Shown: in pieces, positions 1-11,689 of the stretch | Layout of the letters: every line of letters begins with the position of its first letter | Numbering within the stretch: the stretch's first letter is position 1 | NCBI GenBank assembly: GCA_009760855.2 | Contig: WPIO01000024.1 | Coordinates: forward strand, 2,641,001-2,705,000 | Direction: 5' to 3' | DNA from: Cristatella mucedo | Lineage: Eukaryota; Bryozoa; Phylactolaemata; Cristatellidae | Length of the DNA stretch: 64,000 bases | The notes under the pieces: model-generated | The model's database searches: none | What the model was told of the DNA's origin: nothing | What the model saw: the letters and a program-made list of their open reading frames with translations, nothing else | Position numbers and translations under genes: made by a program

Positions 1-233
1 ATAGCAGCACCGTAAATTGCAAGCGAAACTTCACTTAGGTCCAAGAGAACGAACAGATCCCACGACACCACGAGAATGTGTTCAACACACTTCAATAAGC
101 GGTGGAAATTTTCTCAGTAGAGACACGTACCTATGCTACGTATCTATCTATGCCACGTACCTATACCCATACGTATGCTATGAGCTTTCAGAAACCCCGG
201 CGTTCTTACGGGCTGCCTAGACAATACACCGAT

Positions 234-306
234 TGGCAAATGTAAAGTGCCCAGAGAAGTTGAGTTGTCTGAGGGCGCTATATCAAACGCATTCCTATCG
301 TTATTA
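234..306 (+). mobile_element. LINE-A 3' tail fragment
   Basis: Carries the family tail: AAATGTAAAGTGCC, GAGGGCGCTATATC and ATTATT. 5'-truncated to some 70 bp. The stretch from 307 to 606 holds nothing I recognise. Confidence 0.75.
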
Positions 307-606
307 TTCGCGCATATCGAAGACGAGAAGATGCGACAAGACAAGACATGGCTTGGTTGAGGCGATGCAATTGAGTCTAAAGATAAGCCGTTTCTAAGAA
401 CACGCCTCATACGTGCTCTAAACTTATCGAGCTGCAAACATACAGATCAAAAGGAGCAGGAGAGTAAATAGAGCAAGCGAGAAAAGTAAATCTGCTTAAT
501 AGTTGTCCCTGGAACCAGCACTACCCTTTTCACCATCTGTGGCTTGTTTATGAGATAAGAGCTTCGATTACAATTGTACGACAGTTATTCGATGCATTAA
601 TAACAA

Positions 607-1460
607 TTTGTTCCAAAGCGACCTCTCGTTAGACGACCACATCAGCTCCACGGTCAAATCTGCCTACTTTCAGCTTCATAACATTGCTAAAATTCGGGCT
701 TGTTTAGATAAGGATACCACGTCCAAGTTGGTCCATACATTTGTGACATCCCGTCTCTCGACTTCTGCAACTCACTGCTTACTGGCCTATCGGCTTGTGC
801 GATCAGGCGATTGCAGCTGGTGCAAAACTCCGCAGCTAGGCTTGTCTGTCGTGAACATCGCAGTTGCCACATTACTCCACTTCTCGCCGACCTGCACTGG
901 CTACCAGTCAAGCAACGGATTGACTTCAAGGTTTTGTTGCTCACTTTTAGGTCACTTCATTCTTTGTCTTGAGCCTATCCCTCAGATCTACTCCCCGATC
1001 AGGCCAAGCATCGTACCACCCGCTTTTCGGAATCCAACAGTCTACAAATACCTCGTAAACACCTCAAATCCTTCGGAGACCGTGCATTTAGTTAGTATGC
1101 TCCCAAAGCCTGGAACTCCCTCCCGACCTGCGTCAGAACATCCCCTGACCTGACCACATTTAAAAGCAACTTAAAAACACACCTATTTATGACAGCATTT
1201 AGTGGGTCCCTGTGATTCGTCCTTCCCGTGCTTATGCGTGCTGACACTGTGCATGCTGCCACTAACCACGCATGCATGCTGACCCTGTGCATGTCACCCC
1301 TAACCGTGTTATTCATTTTTTGTTTACAAAGCATCATATTACTCACCATTCAATTGCATTTCCCTTTGCAGCAAATATAAAGCGCCTAGAAAGAGATTGG
1401 GTTCTCTGAGGGCGCTCTATCAAGTGCATTACTATTATTATCATTATTATTATTATTAGC
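607..1460 (+). mobile_element. LINE-A copy, 5'-truncated (CR1/L2-like)
   Basis: Begins inside the region after the reverse transcriptase ([20 protein letters not shown]) and runs through the 3' UTR to a (TTA)n tail. Compared with the copy at 13069 it carries a 2-bp insertion in the block TTCGTGACATCCCGTCTCGAC, so the reading frame is broken. Confidence 0.9.
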
Positions 1461-1552
1461 TTGGTAGCTAATAATAACTACCGAGGTAGCTATACATTTT
1501 TTCTGGGCACTTACATACTGTATGCTGGATCGGAATAATGCTGATTAGCCCC

Positions 1553-1712
1553 CTTGTCTTAAGCCAGGGGTAAAGTGCTCTTTACGATCAAGTCGTGGGC
1601 TCGAGTCCTGCAGCGGGTAGATCCTTTGCTGCCCATTGCAAGCGGTGGGGATTGCCAGTAAGGCTCTTCTGCCGCTATAAAAATGAGGTTGTCGAATAAG
1701 TCAACCGATATT
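1553..1712 (+). mobile_element. SINE-A (tRNA-derived)
   Basis: A degraded tRNA-like head with a box B-like GGGCTCGAGTCC, then the family body: ATCCTTTGCTGCC, CAAGCGGTGGGGAT and GGCTCTTCTGCCGCTATA. The body is shared with the copies at 9046, 15377, 17050, 24283 and 46921. Confidence 0.75.
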
Positions 1713-1774
1713 AAGTTAGCAGGAAAATATATAATTTCACTAAGCATAAGCACACAAAGAACAATCCTTTGAGG

Positions 1775-2060
1775 CAGGGAGGCTTTGAAGAGTAGCCGGT
1801 GTTTAGTTTCTTTTTAAATTTCAAATGAGGGATTTTTGTGACGTCTTTTAGGAGCAAGCTCCTGGCTTGCTGAGCGAAAGAACGGAAGGCACGGCCCTAA
1901 GAACTTGAGGCGGTTGGTTAGGTGCACGAAGCGACTTGATTCAGAAGAGCTGGCGGTACCGGACAGGGAAACCTGATTAAGAAGTAGTTTTCCGAAGTAG
2001 CGGCCAGCGATGCAATCTCGCAGCTGCTACGTTCAAGGTTCAAGGCAGCCGAGTCTGGGT
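1775..2060 (-). mobile_element. Old CR1-like LINE remnant
   Basis: On the - strand a conceptual GRAFRSFAQQARSLL fits the GDRAFSSYAPKAWNSLP block of the LINE C-terminus. Much diverged; no tail seen. Confidence 0.5.
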
Positions 2061-2839
2061 ACCCTAGTGCAGTTAAATATTTGCGATCTGGATTGATGTC
2101 TTACTTCTCGAGCGTTTCTTGAAAATGCTAAAGGTGAAGCAAAGGGCATTATTGAAGTTGCGACAGCATCTGCGACCGATACACCCTCAACGCTTGTATT
2201 CAGAATCTGGTCTAGTTCACACCTTTCTTTAGAAATGACGACATAGAAAGGGTATACAGTTGACAAGCATGGGATGTGGTTAACACATGCACACTCGATA
2301 TAGCCCGCTCGACTGACAGGTGAACTTCGGCAAGTGTCAACTGTAGTTAAAAATAATTACCGACCGTGTTTCACACTCGAAAGTGATTTTTGCGAGTCAG
2401 CTCAGTCAGGCTCATTGCTTACCGAATGTCACAATGCTCAGGTGCTTACCGAATGCCACAATGTTAGTGAGGAACGTAAGCACAATGCTAAGGTCGACGT
2501 CTCCTCCAAGCAATTTGCTCCACAAATTGCTTGCTCCGCCGGAAGGTGCACATCCAGAAGCGAAGACGCCAAGTGCCAAAGGGGTGGGCAAAGACACCAT
2601 GCGGCACAGTGCAAATGCGATCTACAATTGGCAAGCATCAATCGTGATTGGAGACCCTACATTTTTGTAATGTCAATCAAGATACGTTGCAGCTCAATAA
2701 ACTGCTAACGTTACGAATGTAGAGGAATTTGAAAGAGCCCAAGGACGACTAACTTAGCTTTCTAGACATGGCATACTGGTAGAAATAAAGCAGTTCGCCA
2801 GCGGTTTTCCGGGGACTTCCCTGCACCACATGTCGTATA
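2061..2839. other. Unassigned stretch
   Basis: No gene recognised. A short direct repeat, GCTTACCGAATGYCACAATG, occurs at about 2418 and 2442. Confidence 0.5.
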
Positions 2840-3318
2840 ACACCGTATTTTTACGAGTTTCAGTCGTACCCAAATATAAGTCGCACTCTAAATTTATTGT
2901 TAAAAAAGTAAAAAAATTTAATTTAAAAACATTACTACTAAAAATATAGCTCATTTTGTACAGATTAAAGTTTCCTTTAATTATCACAGTCAGCAAAAAA
3001 CTCGTCATTGGTATCACTGCTAATATGATAGTCTTCTGCAACATTGTCAATGTCTGAATCGTCACTTTCCTCATATATTGCATCATCTTCAGTTCCATCC
3101 AGCTGTTTAAAATTCCTGTCTTCTCGAACAAATTCACAATGACTTCTGTTTGATGCTCTCATAAGCATGTAAAACCCATTCATAAACATGTTTCTTACTG
3201 CTCTTCTAATTAATCCTGCAGGTGTCAAATTCTTAACTTGCAGTGTATAAGCCGCCGGATTATTTTTTTCAAAACAAAGTTGGAAAAAGTGCCACTTACA
3301 CTCGTAAAATATTGTTAT
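2840..3318 (-). mobile_element. Pogo/Tigger-like DNA transposon remnant, internally deleted
   Basis: The ends form inverted repeats: ACCGTATTTTTACGAGT near 2846 and ACTCGTAAAATATTG near 3301. Both are flanked by TATAAC-like sequence, in keeping with TA target sites. Between them, on the - strand, is the acidic end of a pogo-type transposase: FEKTGILN in one frame and LDGTEDDAIYEESDDSDID in another (family FKKCGISNALDGTEDD). The frame change shows it is dead, and most of the transposase is missing. Confidence 0.7.
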
Positions 3319-3479
3319 AATAATATTAGTGATAACACATTTGATATAACTCCCTTACAGAACTCACATCTCGTTCTAGGCACTCGCATGTCACGTGCCG
3401 CCATGCTCATTGCCCGGCACACTAGAAAGAAAACTATAAAAGACTACAAAACACTACAAAGAAACTATGACGAATTGTG

Positions 3480-4846
3480 AAAGGCCAACCGAACCTAAAT
3501 ATATTGAGACCTTAAACCTAGCAAATAAGTTCCAGTCTGGGTTTAGAGCTAATCACTAAACAGAGTCAGCATTGCTTAGGGTGTATAATGACCTCAAGAA
3601 TTCTGACTTGGGTAAAGTCTTTCTGCTTGATCTGCTTGATCTTTCGGCTGCATTCGATACTATTGATCCCCAATTCCTTCTTGGGCGTCTCGTATCTCAC
3701 CTGGGCATGACTGGCACTGCACTGCAACGGTTCAGGCCATATCTCAGTGGGTGACTCTAGAGTATTTATGTGAATGGACAAAGATCATTCGAGGAACCAC
3801 TTAAGAACGGGGGGGGGGAGGGTACCTCAGTACTCTGAGCTCGGTCTGACTCTTTTCACAGTAATTACTCTCCCTCTTGCCGATGTAATCGCCAAGCACA
3901 ATCTAGGCACCAAGTGTGATTCAGAAATAGAAAAACCTAACGCTCAAAATCGGCTCTTCCACCATATCTCCCGTTGAATTTGCACGTAAACTAGGTATCC
4001 TATTCCAAAGTGACCTTTCGTTAGACGATCACATGAGCTGCACGGTCTCGTCTGCCTACTTTCAGCCACATAGCATTGCCAAAATTTTGAATTGCGTGGA
4101 CAGGGATACCAGATGCAAATTTGTTATGAATTTGTAACATCCCGTCTCGACTTATGTAACTCACTGCTTGCTGGTCTCCCGGCGTGTGCAGTCAGGCGCT
4201 TACAGTTGGTGCAAAATCTTGCAGCTAGGCTCGTCTGTCGTGTCTCAGTTGCTACATCAAACCGCTTCTCGCCGACCTGCACTGGCTCCCAATCAATAAT
4301 ACTGATAATAATAGCAGTAACACACCTGATAAAGCGCCCTCAGAGAACTCAAGCTCTTTCTAGGCACTTTAAATTTACTGTAGAGAAGCAAGCAGTGCAT
4401 CGACTTAAAGGTTCTGTCACTTACTTTTAAGTTCATTCATTTTGTATGGCTCCAGCCTACTTATCAGAACTACACCCACCAGGCGAATAATCGTACAATC
4501 TGCTGCTCTGATTCGAACCGTTTAGCCATATCTCGTACAAACCTCAAAACAGTTGGATATCGTGCCTTTAGTTTCTGTGCTCCCACAGCCTGGAACTCAC
4601 TACCGAAGCACATCACAGCGGTTCCTGACATGACGACAGCTAAAAAGAAGCTTAAAACGCACCTGTTTGCTACAGCATTTGGTGGTTCTTTGTGATTTGT
4701 TCTTTATGTACATGTACCTGCTTACACTAAGCCTGCTGCTTCCGGATGTTATCAGCAATCATCTGGTTCTATACAGTATCTACAAAGTGCCTTCAAGGAA
4801 ATTGAGTTCTGAGGGCGCTATACAAATATTTTTTATTAATATTACA
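3480..4846 (+). mobile_element. LINE-A2 copy, the longest of the A group, degraded
   Basis: Starts in the reverse transcriptase: FQSGFRANH, then LLDLSAAFDTIDPQ (catalytic motif A). The part with motif C is deleted. It continues through FQSDLSLDDHM, the CAPTAWNSLP-like block and the tail GAGGGCGCTATACAAATA. Stops and frame changes throughout. Interrupted by another LINE tail at 4288-4392. Confidence 0.85.
4288..4392 (-). mobile_element. LINE-A tail inserted into a LINE-A2 copy
   Basis: A reversed LINE 3' end (AGCGCCCTCAGAGAACTC, TTTCTAGGCACTTTAAAT) splits the host LINE between its DLHWLP and RLKGSVTYF-equivalent positions. It is therefore younger than its host copy. Confidence 0.8.
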
Positions 4847-4849
4847 TTA

Positions 4850-5425
4850 AGTTGCACGACTTTCTCAGAAAGAATAAATAAATCATCACTTCACTTAGCT
4901 TGTTCGGAGCGTTTAATCTCTTTCTAAGCAAAGACTGAAAAAAGAAGCAGGTGAACTGACTAGTTATTATAAAACGCACGAAGTAAGCACTCAGAGTGAT
5001 TCATTTGGCCAAATTAAACGCAGTGAACAAAAGGTGTGCTTTTAGCTTAGCTTTAAATGTCATCAAGCCACGGGACATCGTGATGTCACTCAATGGCAAG
5101 TTCTCGGTCTTAATAGCTTGCGACTTCCGGCAACGTCTCTCCGAAGAATTCGAAATTTATTGGAAGCGCTGATAAACGATCATAGTGATAAGAGCAGGTC
5201 GCACTGAGTGAAGCCTGAGGAGTTGTTATTTCAGCCAGAACGAGACCAGGGACTGTCCTGAAATTGAGTGACAGGATCTTTTGAAGTATGCGTATTCTTG
5301 AAAGGAAGCCAGTGCAGGTGGGAGATGATTGGTGTAAAACGGCAATTGCTAAGTTCATGACAAAAAAGCCTAAGTGATGAGTTTCGCGCCACGTCTGTTA
5401 GCATATTATACACAGCTAAGACTCC
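4850..5425 (-). mobile_element. Divergent CR1-like LINE remnant
   Basis: On the - strand: RFTPIISHLHWLPFKN (family HITPLLADLHWLPVKQ) and TFKAKLKAHLF (family TFKRNLKTYLF). Too diverged from LINE-A to be the same subfamily. Confidence 0.7.
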
Positions 5426-5644
5426 AGGAGACTTCTAGACATATAAAAAAAATGAGTGAACTAATTATTCTGTGGTAACCTCATCCAAGTGTGTGCCCAA
5501 ATTTTTACAAAATTATTTAACTTAAGTAGGTGGGCTTGGCCGCTGATCGAATTTGATCAATTAGAGAAATGCTGCGACGGAGTTTCAAATGAAAGAGCTG
5601 ACCACTCAAAAGTAATATTGTTATTACAAGTGCTTCCGCTACAG

Positions 5645-5703
5645 CTTATGTACAAAGTACGTGAAAGAGCTCAAGTTCTCTGAGGATGCTATACTCATGT
5701 AAT
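5645..5703 (+). mobile_element. LINE-A-type tail fragment
   Basis: Carries AAAGAGCTCAAGTTCTCTGA and GATGCTATACTCATGTAATG. The neighbourhood up to 5936 holds no recognised feature. Confidence 0.55.
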
Positions 5704-5936
5704 GATATCCTCTTGGTGCAAAAACATCATTGCGTTGCACGCTCTTTGTTCACGTGCAACGAATAACACAAATGGAAAAACTGCAAGATCTCTACAGCAG
5801 AAGCAGTAGGTGCGTGCCCCTACATGTGTGGTTGGGTGGGCTTTAAACCAACCGTTGTAGAAGCAGATAACGTTTCCGTTTCGCTCGAGAATTGTGCCAA
5901 TAGACGAAGTGGACCGCATACAAGCGTAGTGCGTAG

Positions 5937-6449
<513 letters not shown>

Positions 6450-7139
6450 GACGAGAAGCGACTTCGGCCTTCGCAGTCGTTCGCGTACGATCTGCAAGTC
6501 GAGCGAGGCACCGAAACCCATGGTGCCCAGGCTTAGAAGCACTATGACGCCGTACGTGAACACGCCGTCAACGACGGTCGCCTTGCGACGTACGACGGAC
6601 GCATCGTACGTTAGCAAGCTGTCGTTGTCGCTGCTCAGCAGCCGGAGCTGTGCGATGCCAATGGCCACTCCGTGCAAGAGCAGCGAGCCGTTGAATCCGC
6701 AGCTCTCGGAGGCGACGAATGAGTCGGACGCGCAGTCGAGTACGCGCTTGTCCGAGGTGAGGCACAGCACTGTCAGGTTTCGCGCATTCACCGCTGAGCA
6801 GTTCAGCGCCGCCCCCGTGATAATAAACTCGCCATGCTCTCCGGCCTCCAGCTGAATGGGCTGCGGCTGAAGGACCCAGTCGTAGCCATGGCAGCCGCCG
6901 AGTAAAGAAGCCAGAATGAAGGTCGCCGACGCACCCGATAAGCCTGGTCGCCGGGCGAGTGACATTGAATCGCTCCGAATCTGCTTTTGAGAACTTCGGT
7001 GGAGGCCGCCCCCTGCAGCAGAGCAATTAAAGAATCCACGAATAACGAGGCTGTATTCATTAACTGCGGCTACGAACATCACGAGGGCACGAAGGTGTGC
7101 GTAAAAGCACGGGTACTGGTGCTCCGCTATTACCAATTA

Positions 7140-8020
7140 TCCGTAAACTATATGTCTCAGCGACTTCTGCAATAGGCACTAGGCATGCGACTTCGTTGGC
7201 TACATCTGCTCTTCTAGACGAAGTCCCTGAGACCTGCACAAACTGCTATCTCTTCTTAACAAATACCCAAAACAAATATTAGGAAAGCGAGAAAGTATCT
7301 TCATTCCAGAATAAATGTATTTTAAAGAAATACGAAGACAAATGTTACGCTAGTACGAGTACTTTGGTGGCATGTTTGACATTCGTCATCGAAAGTACCC
7401 TATTTTCTACAAGATCATAGACGTGATTCTAGTAGCTCTAACTTAGAGGACGCTGTAAGGTACATGAATTATCTTCGAAATGTGCATGGAAAAAATTTAA
7501 AATTAAAGGTTAGCTGATTGATTAAACAGCTTCGTCTTCAGTTGCAAACGAACTATCAAAGCGCAGCACTTACAGAGAAAAAAATAAAATAATAGCTTGC
7601 TGTAGGTCTCCTACTCATGGTAAGTTTAGTAGGGAATAAGCGCATTGCCCCAAGGCTAAAAGCTCTTTAACCACTCTATACAAATTTAATTTGAATCTTA
7701 CTTGTATCACTCTCACGCTAGCTGCAAACTCAACTCTTAAGATTTTTTAATGGAAAGCCTTTTGCTATGTGCCGAAGCACTGCGGCCAGGACGTCTTCAA
7801 TACACTCGAAGCTGCGTTTACACTATCCACTTTCCTGCTAAAGCGGCGGCGATTGTAGTGATTTCTGGGGTACTGCGTCACCATGTCTTGGGTGAGGAGA
7901 TGCCAAATCGGGTGGCTGTCGTGAAGTAGACGCAGCTTCTACTTTTGGACCGCTAATTGGACCGGCCGATCAATCGAAACCCTAGCGCTCGTCACGTACA
8001 CCCCACGACCAAAATAACAA
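7140..8020. other. Unassigned AT-rich stretch
   Basis: Upstream of the SLC10-like exon. No ORF, repeat family or RNA gene recognised; it may include 5' UTR or promoter. Confidence 0.4.
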
Positions 8021-8029
8021 TGGCTGAAG

Positions 8030-8168
8030 TTCGTAGGCTCAAGAATTCGATGCGTTCGGAGCAAGTTAAATGCGAATTAAAATGCGAATAAAAGTTAAAT
8101 GTTAAAAGGTTAAAGGTTAAATGCGAATACAAGTAAAATGCGAATTCGTCGATGCGTTCGGAGCAAGT
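8030..8168. repeat. Short repeats of AATGCGAAT framed by a direct repeat
   Basis: GATGCGTTCGGAGCAAGT occurs at about 8048 and again at 8151. Between them are several copies of AAATGCGAAT and GTTAAA-like units. Confidence 0.8.
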
Positions 8169-8460
8169 CCCTGAACATTGTCGGAGCCTTTTCGTTGTAG
8201 CCACGGCTGAAACCATTTTCCACACAGAAGAAGCCGTGCATCTATTTATGCAATGCACCAACAAACCCGTCGCGGCGTACCGCACTTGGCGCTATGCACT
8301 TTACCAAGAAAACAATTCTGTATTTGTGCTTCGACCTCTGAGGTACCAGAGCCTTAATACACTCGTCATCTGGAGGGGACGGCCTCGCAAGCTTGCTAGC
8401 TGCCGGTGTCACAGCAGCATAAGTAACATCACTCGCGCGCACATAACAGACATAACAGGC

Positions 8461-8565
8461 AACAATTCAATTGCATTTCACTTTGCAGCAAATGTAAAGC
8501 GCCTAAAGAGAGATTGAGTTCTCTGAGGGCGCTTTATCAAGTGCGTTATGATTGTTATTATCTAG
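8461..8565 (+). mobile_element. LINE-A 3' tail fragment
   Basis: Contains CAATTGCATTTCACTTTGC, AAATGTAAAGCGCCTAAAGA and GAGGGCGCTTTATCAAGTGC, as in the copy at 13069. Confidence 0.9.
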
Positions 8566-8709
8566 GGTAGTACCGGCGCCGCATTGAGCCGCATCTGCAA
8601 CAGCACCGGGCAGAGCGAACAACTCCTGTACAACCCAGATCCCACGGTACAATTGACCAACCGTCGCTACGTTGTCTAAACCGTAGATTGTGATATATCT
8701 TGCTGCTTT

Positions 8710-9400
8710 CACTCTCTAGGCACTTTACAGATTCTGCCTTTAAAGCATAACCAAATGTTTGGTGGTAGCGTCCGCATGCAGCAGGCATTGTATAAGCAGA
8801 TGCATGCACACGAAGGAAGAATCATAAGGAAAAACCAAATGCTGTAACACAAACAGGTGTATTTTGAGCTTCTTTTTAAATGCTGTCGTGTCATGGCACG
8901 TCGTGACGTGCATCGGTAGTGAGTTCCAGGCTTAGGGACCATACGAACTACAGGCACGGTCTCCAAAGGTGTTGAGATACCTATGTGGTATGGCTTGAGG
9001 ATTCGAGTCAGAACAGCGGGCTGTACGATTCTTCGCCTGGTAATCCTAGCTGCTTAAACAGCCTCTTTTTTATAGCGACAGAAGAGCCTTTTATGGCTAT
9101 CACCACCGCTTGCAGTGGCGATAGAGGATCGCCCACCACAGGAATCGAACCCACGACCTCGGGACCGAGGTCATGAAAGCAACCGCCTTATCTAGTGTGG
9201 TGGGGAGTAGTTCTGATAGAAAGGCTGGAGCCAGAGAATGAAGGGACCTAAAAAATAAGTGACAGAACCTTGAAGTCGATGCACTACATAGGTTGGGAGC
9301 CAGTGCAGGTCGGCGAGAAGTTGTGCGACGTGGCAATTTTGATGCTCACGACAGATGAGTCTACCTGCTGAGTTGTGCACCAATTAATCTGAAGCATTGT
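8710..9400 (-). mobile_element. LINE-A2 copy split by a SINE
   Basis: Aligns with the reversed copy at 39945-40375 (GTGAGTTCCAGGC, GTACGATTCTTCGCCTGG) and extends further 5', to TGTGCACCAATTAATCTG. Interrupted at 9046-9204 by SINE-A. Confidence 0.85.
9046..9204 (-). mobile_element. SINE-A inserted in a LINE-A2 copy
   Basis: Reversed body TATAGCGACAGAAGAGCC and CACCACCGCTTGCAGTGG, box B GAATCGAACCCACGACC, and head GCAACCGCCTTATCTAGTGT. It separates CTTCGCCTGGT from GGGAGTAGTTCTGAT, which are contiguous in the copy at 40270. Confidence 0.88.
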
Positions 9401-9682
9401 CACAATCTGAGCGGTCCAGCATTTGCACGTTTCGCAACGCCGAAAGGCATCACGTGCGGGAGCTCTCCTGTTGGACTCTTCGCGAATATGTGGAGACGAG
9501 CTGCACGGCAGCGTATCTCTGTACGAGCGAGAGAGGGGCGAGGTTAAGCCCGGGTGCCTGGCGCTCGCTGACGCTCGCGTCGGTAGCTCCAGAATGTAGA
9601 ATGAGCAGAAGAGAGAAGGCATCGGCTTGCAGAACTAAGGCCAGCTGACGGCAGAAAGGGCCGTGCCGGCGTCGACGGAAGT
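9401..9682. other. Unassigned GC-rich stretch
   Basis: Nothing recognised. Open frames here are not supported by any family. Confidence 0.4.
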
Positions 9683-9776
9683 TGAATAACAATATTAATA
9701 ATAATTATTATTATTACTATGATAGATCTTTTGCATGAGAAAACTTTGGTCTCTATCGAAGTGCTTTACAACTGGC
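9683..9776 (-). mobile_element. Divergent LINE tail
   Basis: (AAT)n, followed by TTTGGTCTCTATCGAAGTGC and TTTACAAC. This corresponds in order to the reversed LINE-A tail (CTCTTTCTAGGCGCTTTACA). Confidence 0.5.
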
Positions 9777-11162
9777 TACAAGCCAGCGATGCAGCGATCG
9801 GCTGGCCCGCGCGGGCGGCTAGCCTGAGCAGGCAGCAGCCTGGCGCTTCGTGCGGCCTGCGGTGTAGACGGCGAGGCTTTGTTTGATGTCGATGGGAAAC
9901 GGAGCAACGCCAGCGTGTGCAGCCTGAATGAGTCACACACATGGGCGACGTCATAATCCCACATTTGAGCGGCAGTCGAGTGCCGCCTGCGGAACGCGTG
10001 TCGTTTTGTGATCGCTGATGTTTTTTTTTAGCCGTCAACTTGGCTTGTCGGGGAGCAACCGGCGACAGGCGACTGACTTGTTGTCCTCCCGGTGCGCCCA
10101 CCTCGAGCGAGCCGACGAGCGAATGACAGTCGAAGCGAATCGCAGGCCAAGCACGAGCAGGAGCTCAATTAGACCGATCGCCTACAGCGCTCCAGCGATC
10201 CCTAGCGATCGTCGCCTCCCTCCGCGTATCGCAAGCTGCCGCCGGCGGAGGGGGCTGTGCGTACCGAGACGGGCCGGGGGTGCCCCGTCGTGCAGACATC
10301 GCCGCCTCCCGCAGCGCAGCGCACCTAAATTCCCTAGTCCGCCCCCCACCCGACGGTCGCGCCTGGATTTGTCAAGTGCCTTACAATAGCCGGAACACGC
10401 GCCGCACCTCGGCCCGGTCCCAAATCCGACGCCGCATGGGCGCGTCAGCAGTTTGGCTGGGCGCTCCTGAAGGGCGACGCAGCGCTCGTGCTGAGCAGAC
10501 GCGGTCTGACGGAGCAGGTGCGAGCCCGCCCGCCCGCCGCGTCTCTCCAATCGTCTTATTTAGCAGTCAGTCGGAACCCGACTCTGAAGCTTTCGCGTCG
10601 GCTGAACTCGCGGCGAGATCTCACCTCTCCTCCGGGCTCTCACAGCGAGGCGTGGGCGCCGCCGCAGCCGACCGTGCTGCGGGTTCGGTAAGAGGCGTCG
10701 ACGTCGGCTCGCGCGACGGCCGCTTTGTCCCTATGTCGACCGCTGGCAAGCTAGATGAATAGGCGTCTTTGCACCCCGGCACGCCAGGCAACGCGCGGAT
10801 GGGGCGGGGGCGGCCAGCCTCCGGCCGGCCGGGGGGGGGAGACGGCGGGGGTGGGCCGGGCGGGCGGATTTAGCAGCCTCGGGCATCAGAACTGAATTGA
10901 CCTCGACATTGGCTCGATGCTAAGCAAGCGGCGGCGGCGCAGCTTTCGACCGACCAAGCGAATGAACAAACGAAGGCGACCGGAAGACCGAGGTCGCAGC
11001 ACCGATGCTGTCGGGGTCGCGAGAGCTACGCCGACCGAGGTCGGACGCGAGAGCGCAGACCGACGCCGAGATTCTGGCCAGGGGCAATTCGGATGGCACG
11101 CGTGCCCTTCCGAGCTCGCGGCCTACGTGGCGCTGCCCGAACAACCAGCGCCGAACGACGGG
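9777..11162. other. GC-rich, CpG-dense unassigned block
   Basis: Long open frames on both strands reflect the lack of AT-rich stops. No protein family recognised. A donor-like TTCG|GTAAGA lies at about 10687. It could be a CpG-rich promoter or first exon of an unidentified gene. Confidence 0.4.
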
Positions 11163-11231
11163 ACTCTCTCCCTCTCTCTCTCTCTCTCCCTCTCTCCCTT
11201 TCCCTCTCCCTCTCGCTCTCCCTCTCCCTCC

Positions 11232-11264
<33 letters not shown>

Positions 11265-11270
11265 TTTCAG
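11163..11270. repeat. (CT)n-rich low-complexity tract
   Basis: CTCTCT with CCCTCT interruptions, about 108 bp. Confidence 0.95.
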
Positions 11271-11539
11271 CACTCTCGTGTGCGAAGCTACGTACGTCGT
11301 ACGCTACGACGCAAAGGCGACATAGCTCTGAGCGAACGACGCGCCCTCGAGCGTACGCGCGCACGTCCGCGGTTGACCAGCTTACCGATGAGAGTCGCTG
11401 TCTATCAGAACACAGCTATCATCTCTGACGTAAACCTGCGGCTGATCAGACACCGCAAGCGGCCGGGCCTCACTTGCACAGCTGCCAGCACGCAGGCATA
11501 CCCGGCGGCCAGCGGCAGGTGGATGGTGGACGTTGTTGG

Positions 11540-11612
11540 CGGCCCAGTTTCTATGACCCAGTTTCCATGACCCAGTTACCAGACGCCGCGTTGGCGTCCC
11601 AGTTTCCATGAC
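11540..11612. repeat. Four copies of a 15-bp CCCAGTTTCCATGA unit
   Basis: Three units stand in tandem at 11543, 11558 and 11573. A fourth follows a short spacer near 11598. The repeated GTTGGCG before units 1 and 4 suggests a larger duplicated block. Confidence 0.85.
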
Positions 11613-11689
11613 CTTCCTTCCGTAAGGTGCTTCCGCGCGTCCGGCGCAGCCAAATAAAAAAGCTCGGCGCCATTGTGTTGATTGTTAAC

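Noticed and set aside
6566-7026. Second - strand frame of 152 codons overlapping the SLC10-like exon
   Set aside because: Shadow frame; only the frame with the signal segment, sequons and SLC10 motif makes sense.
10182-10762. GC-rich open frames of 120-160 codons on both strands
   Set aside because: Arg/Pro/Ala composition typical of stop-poor GC-rich DNA; overlapping on both strands; no motif.
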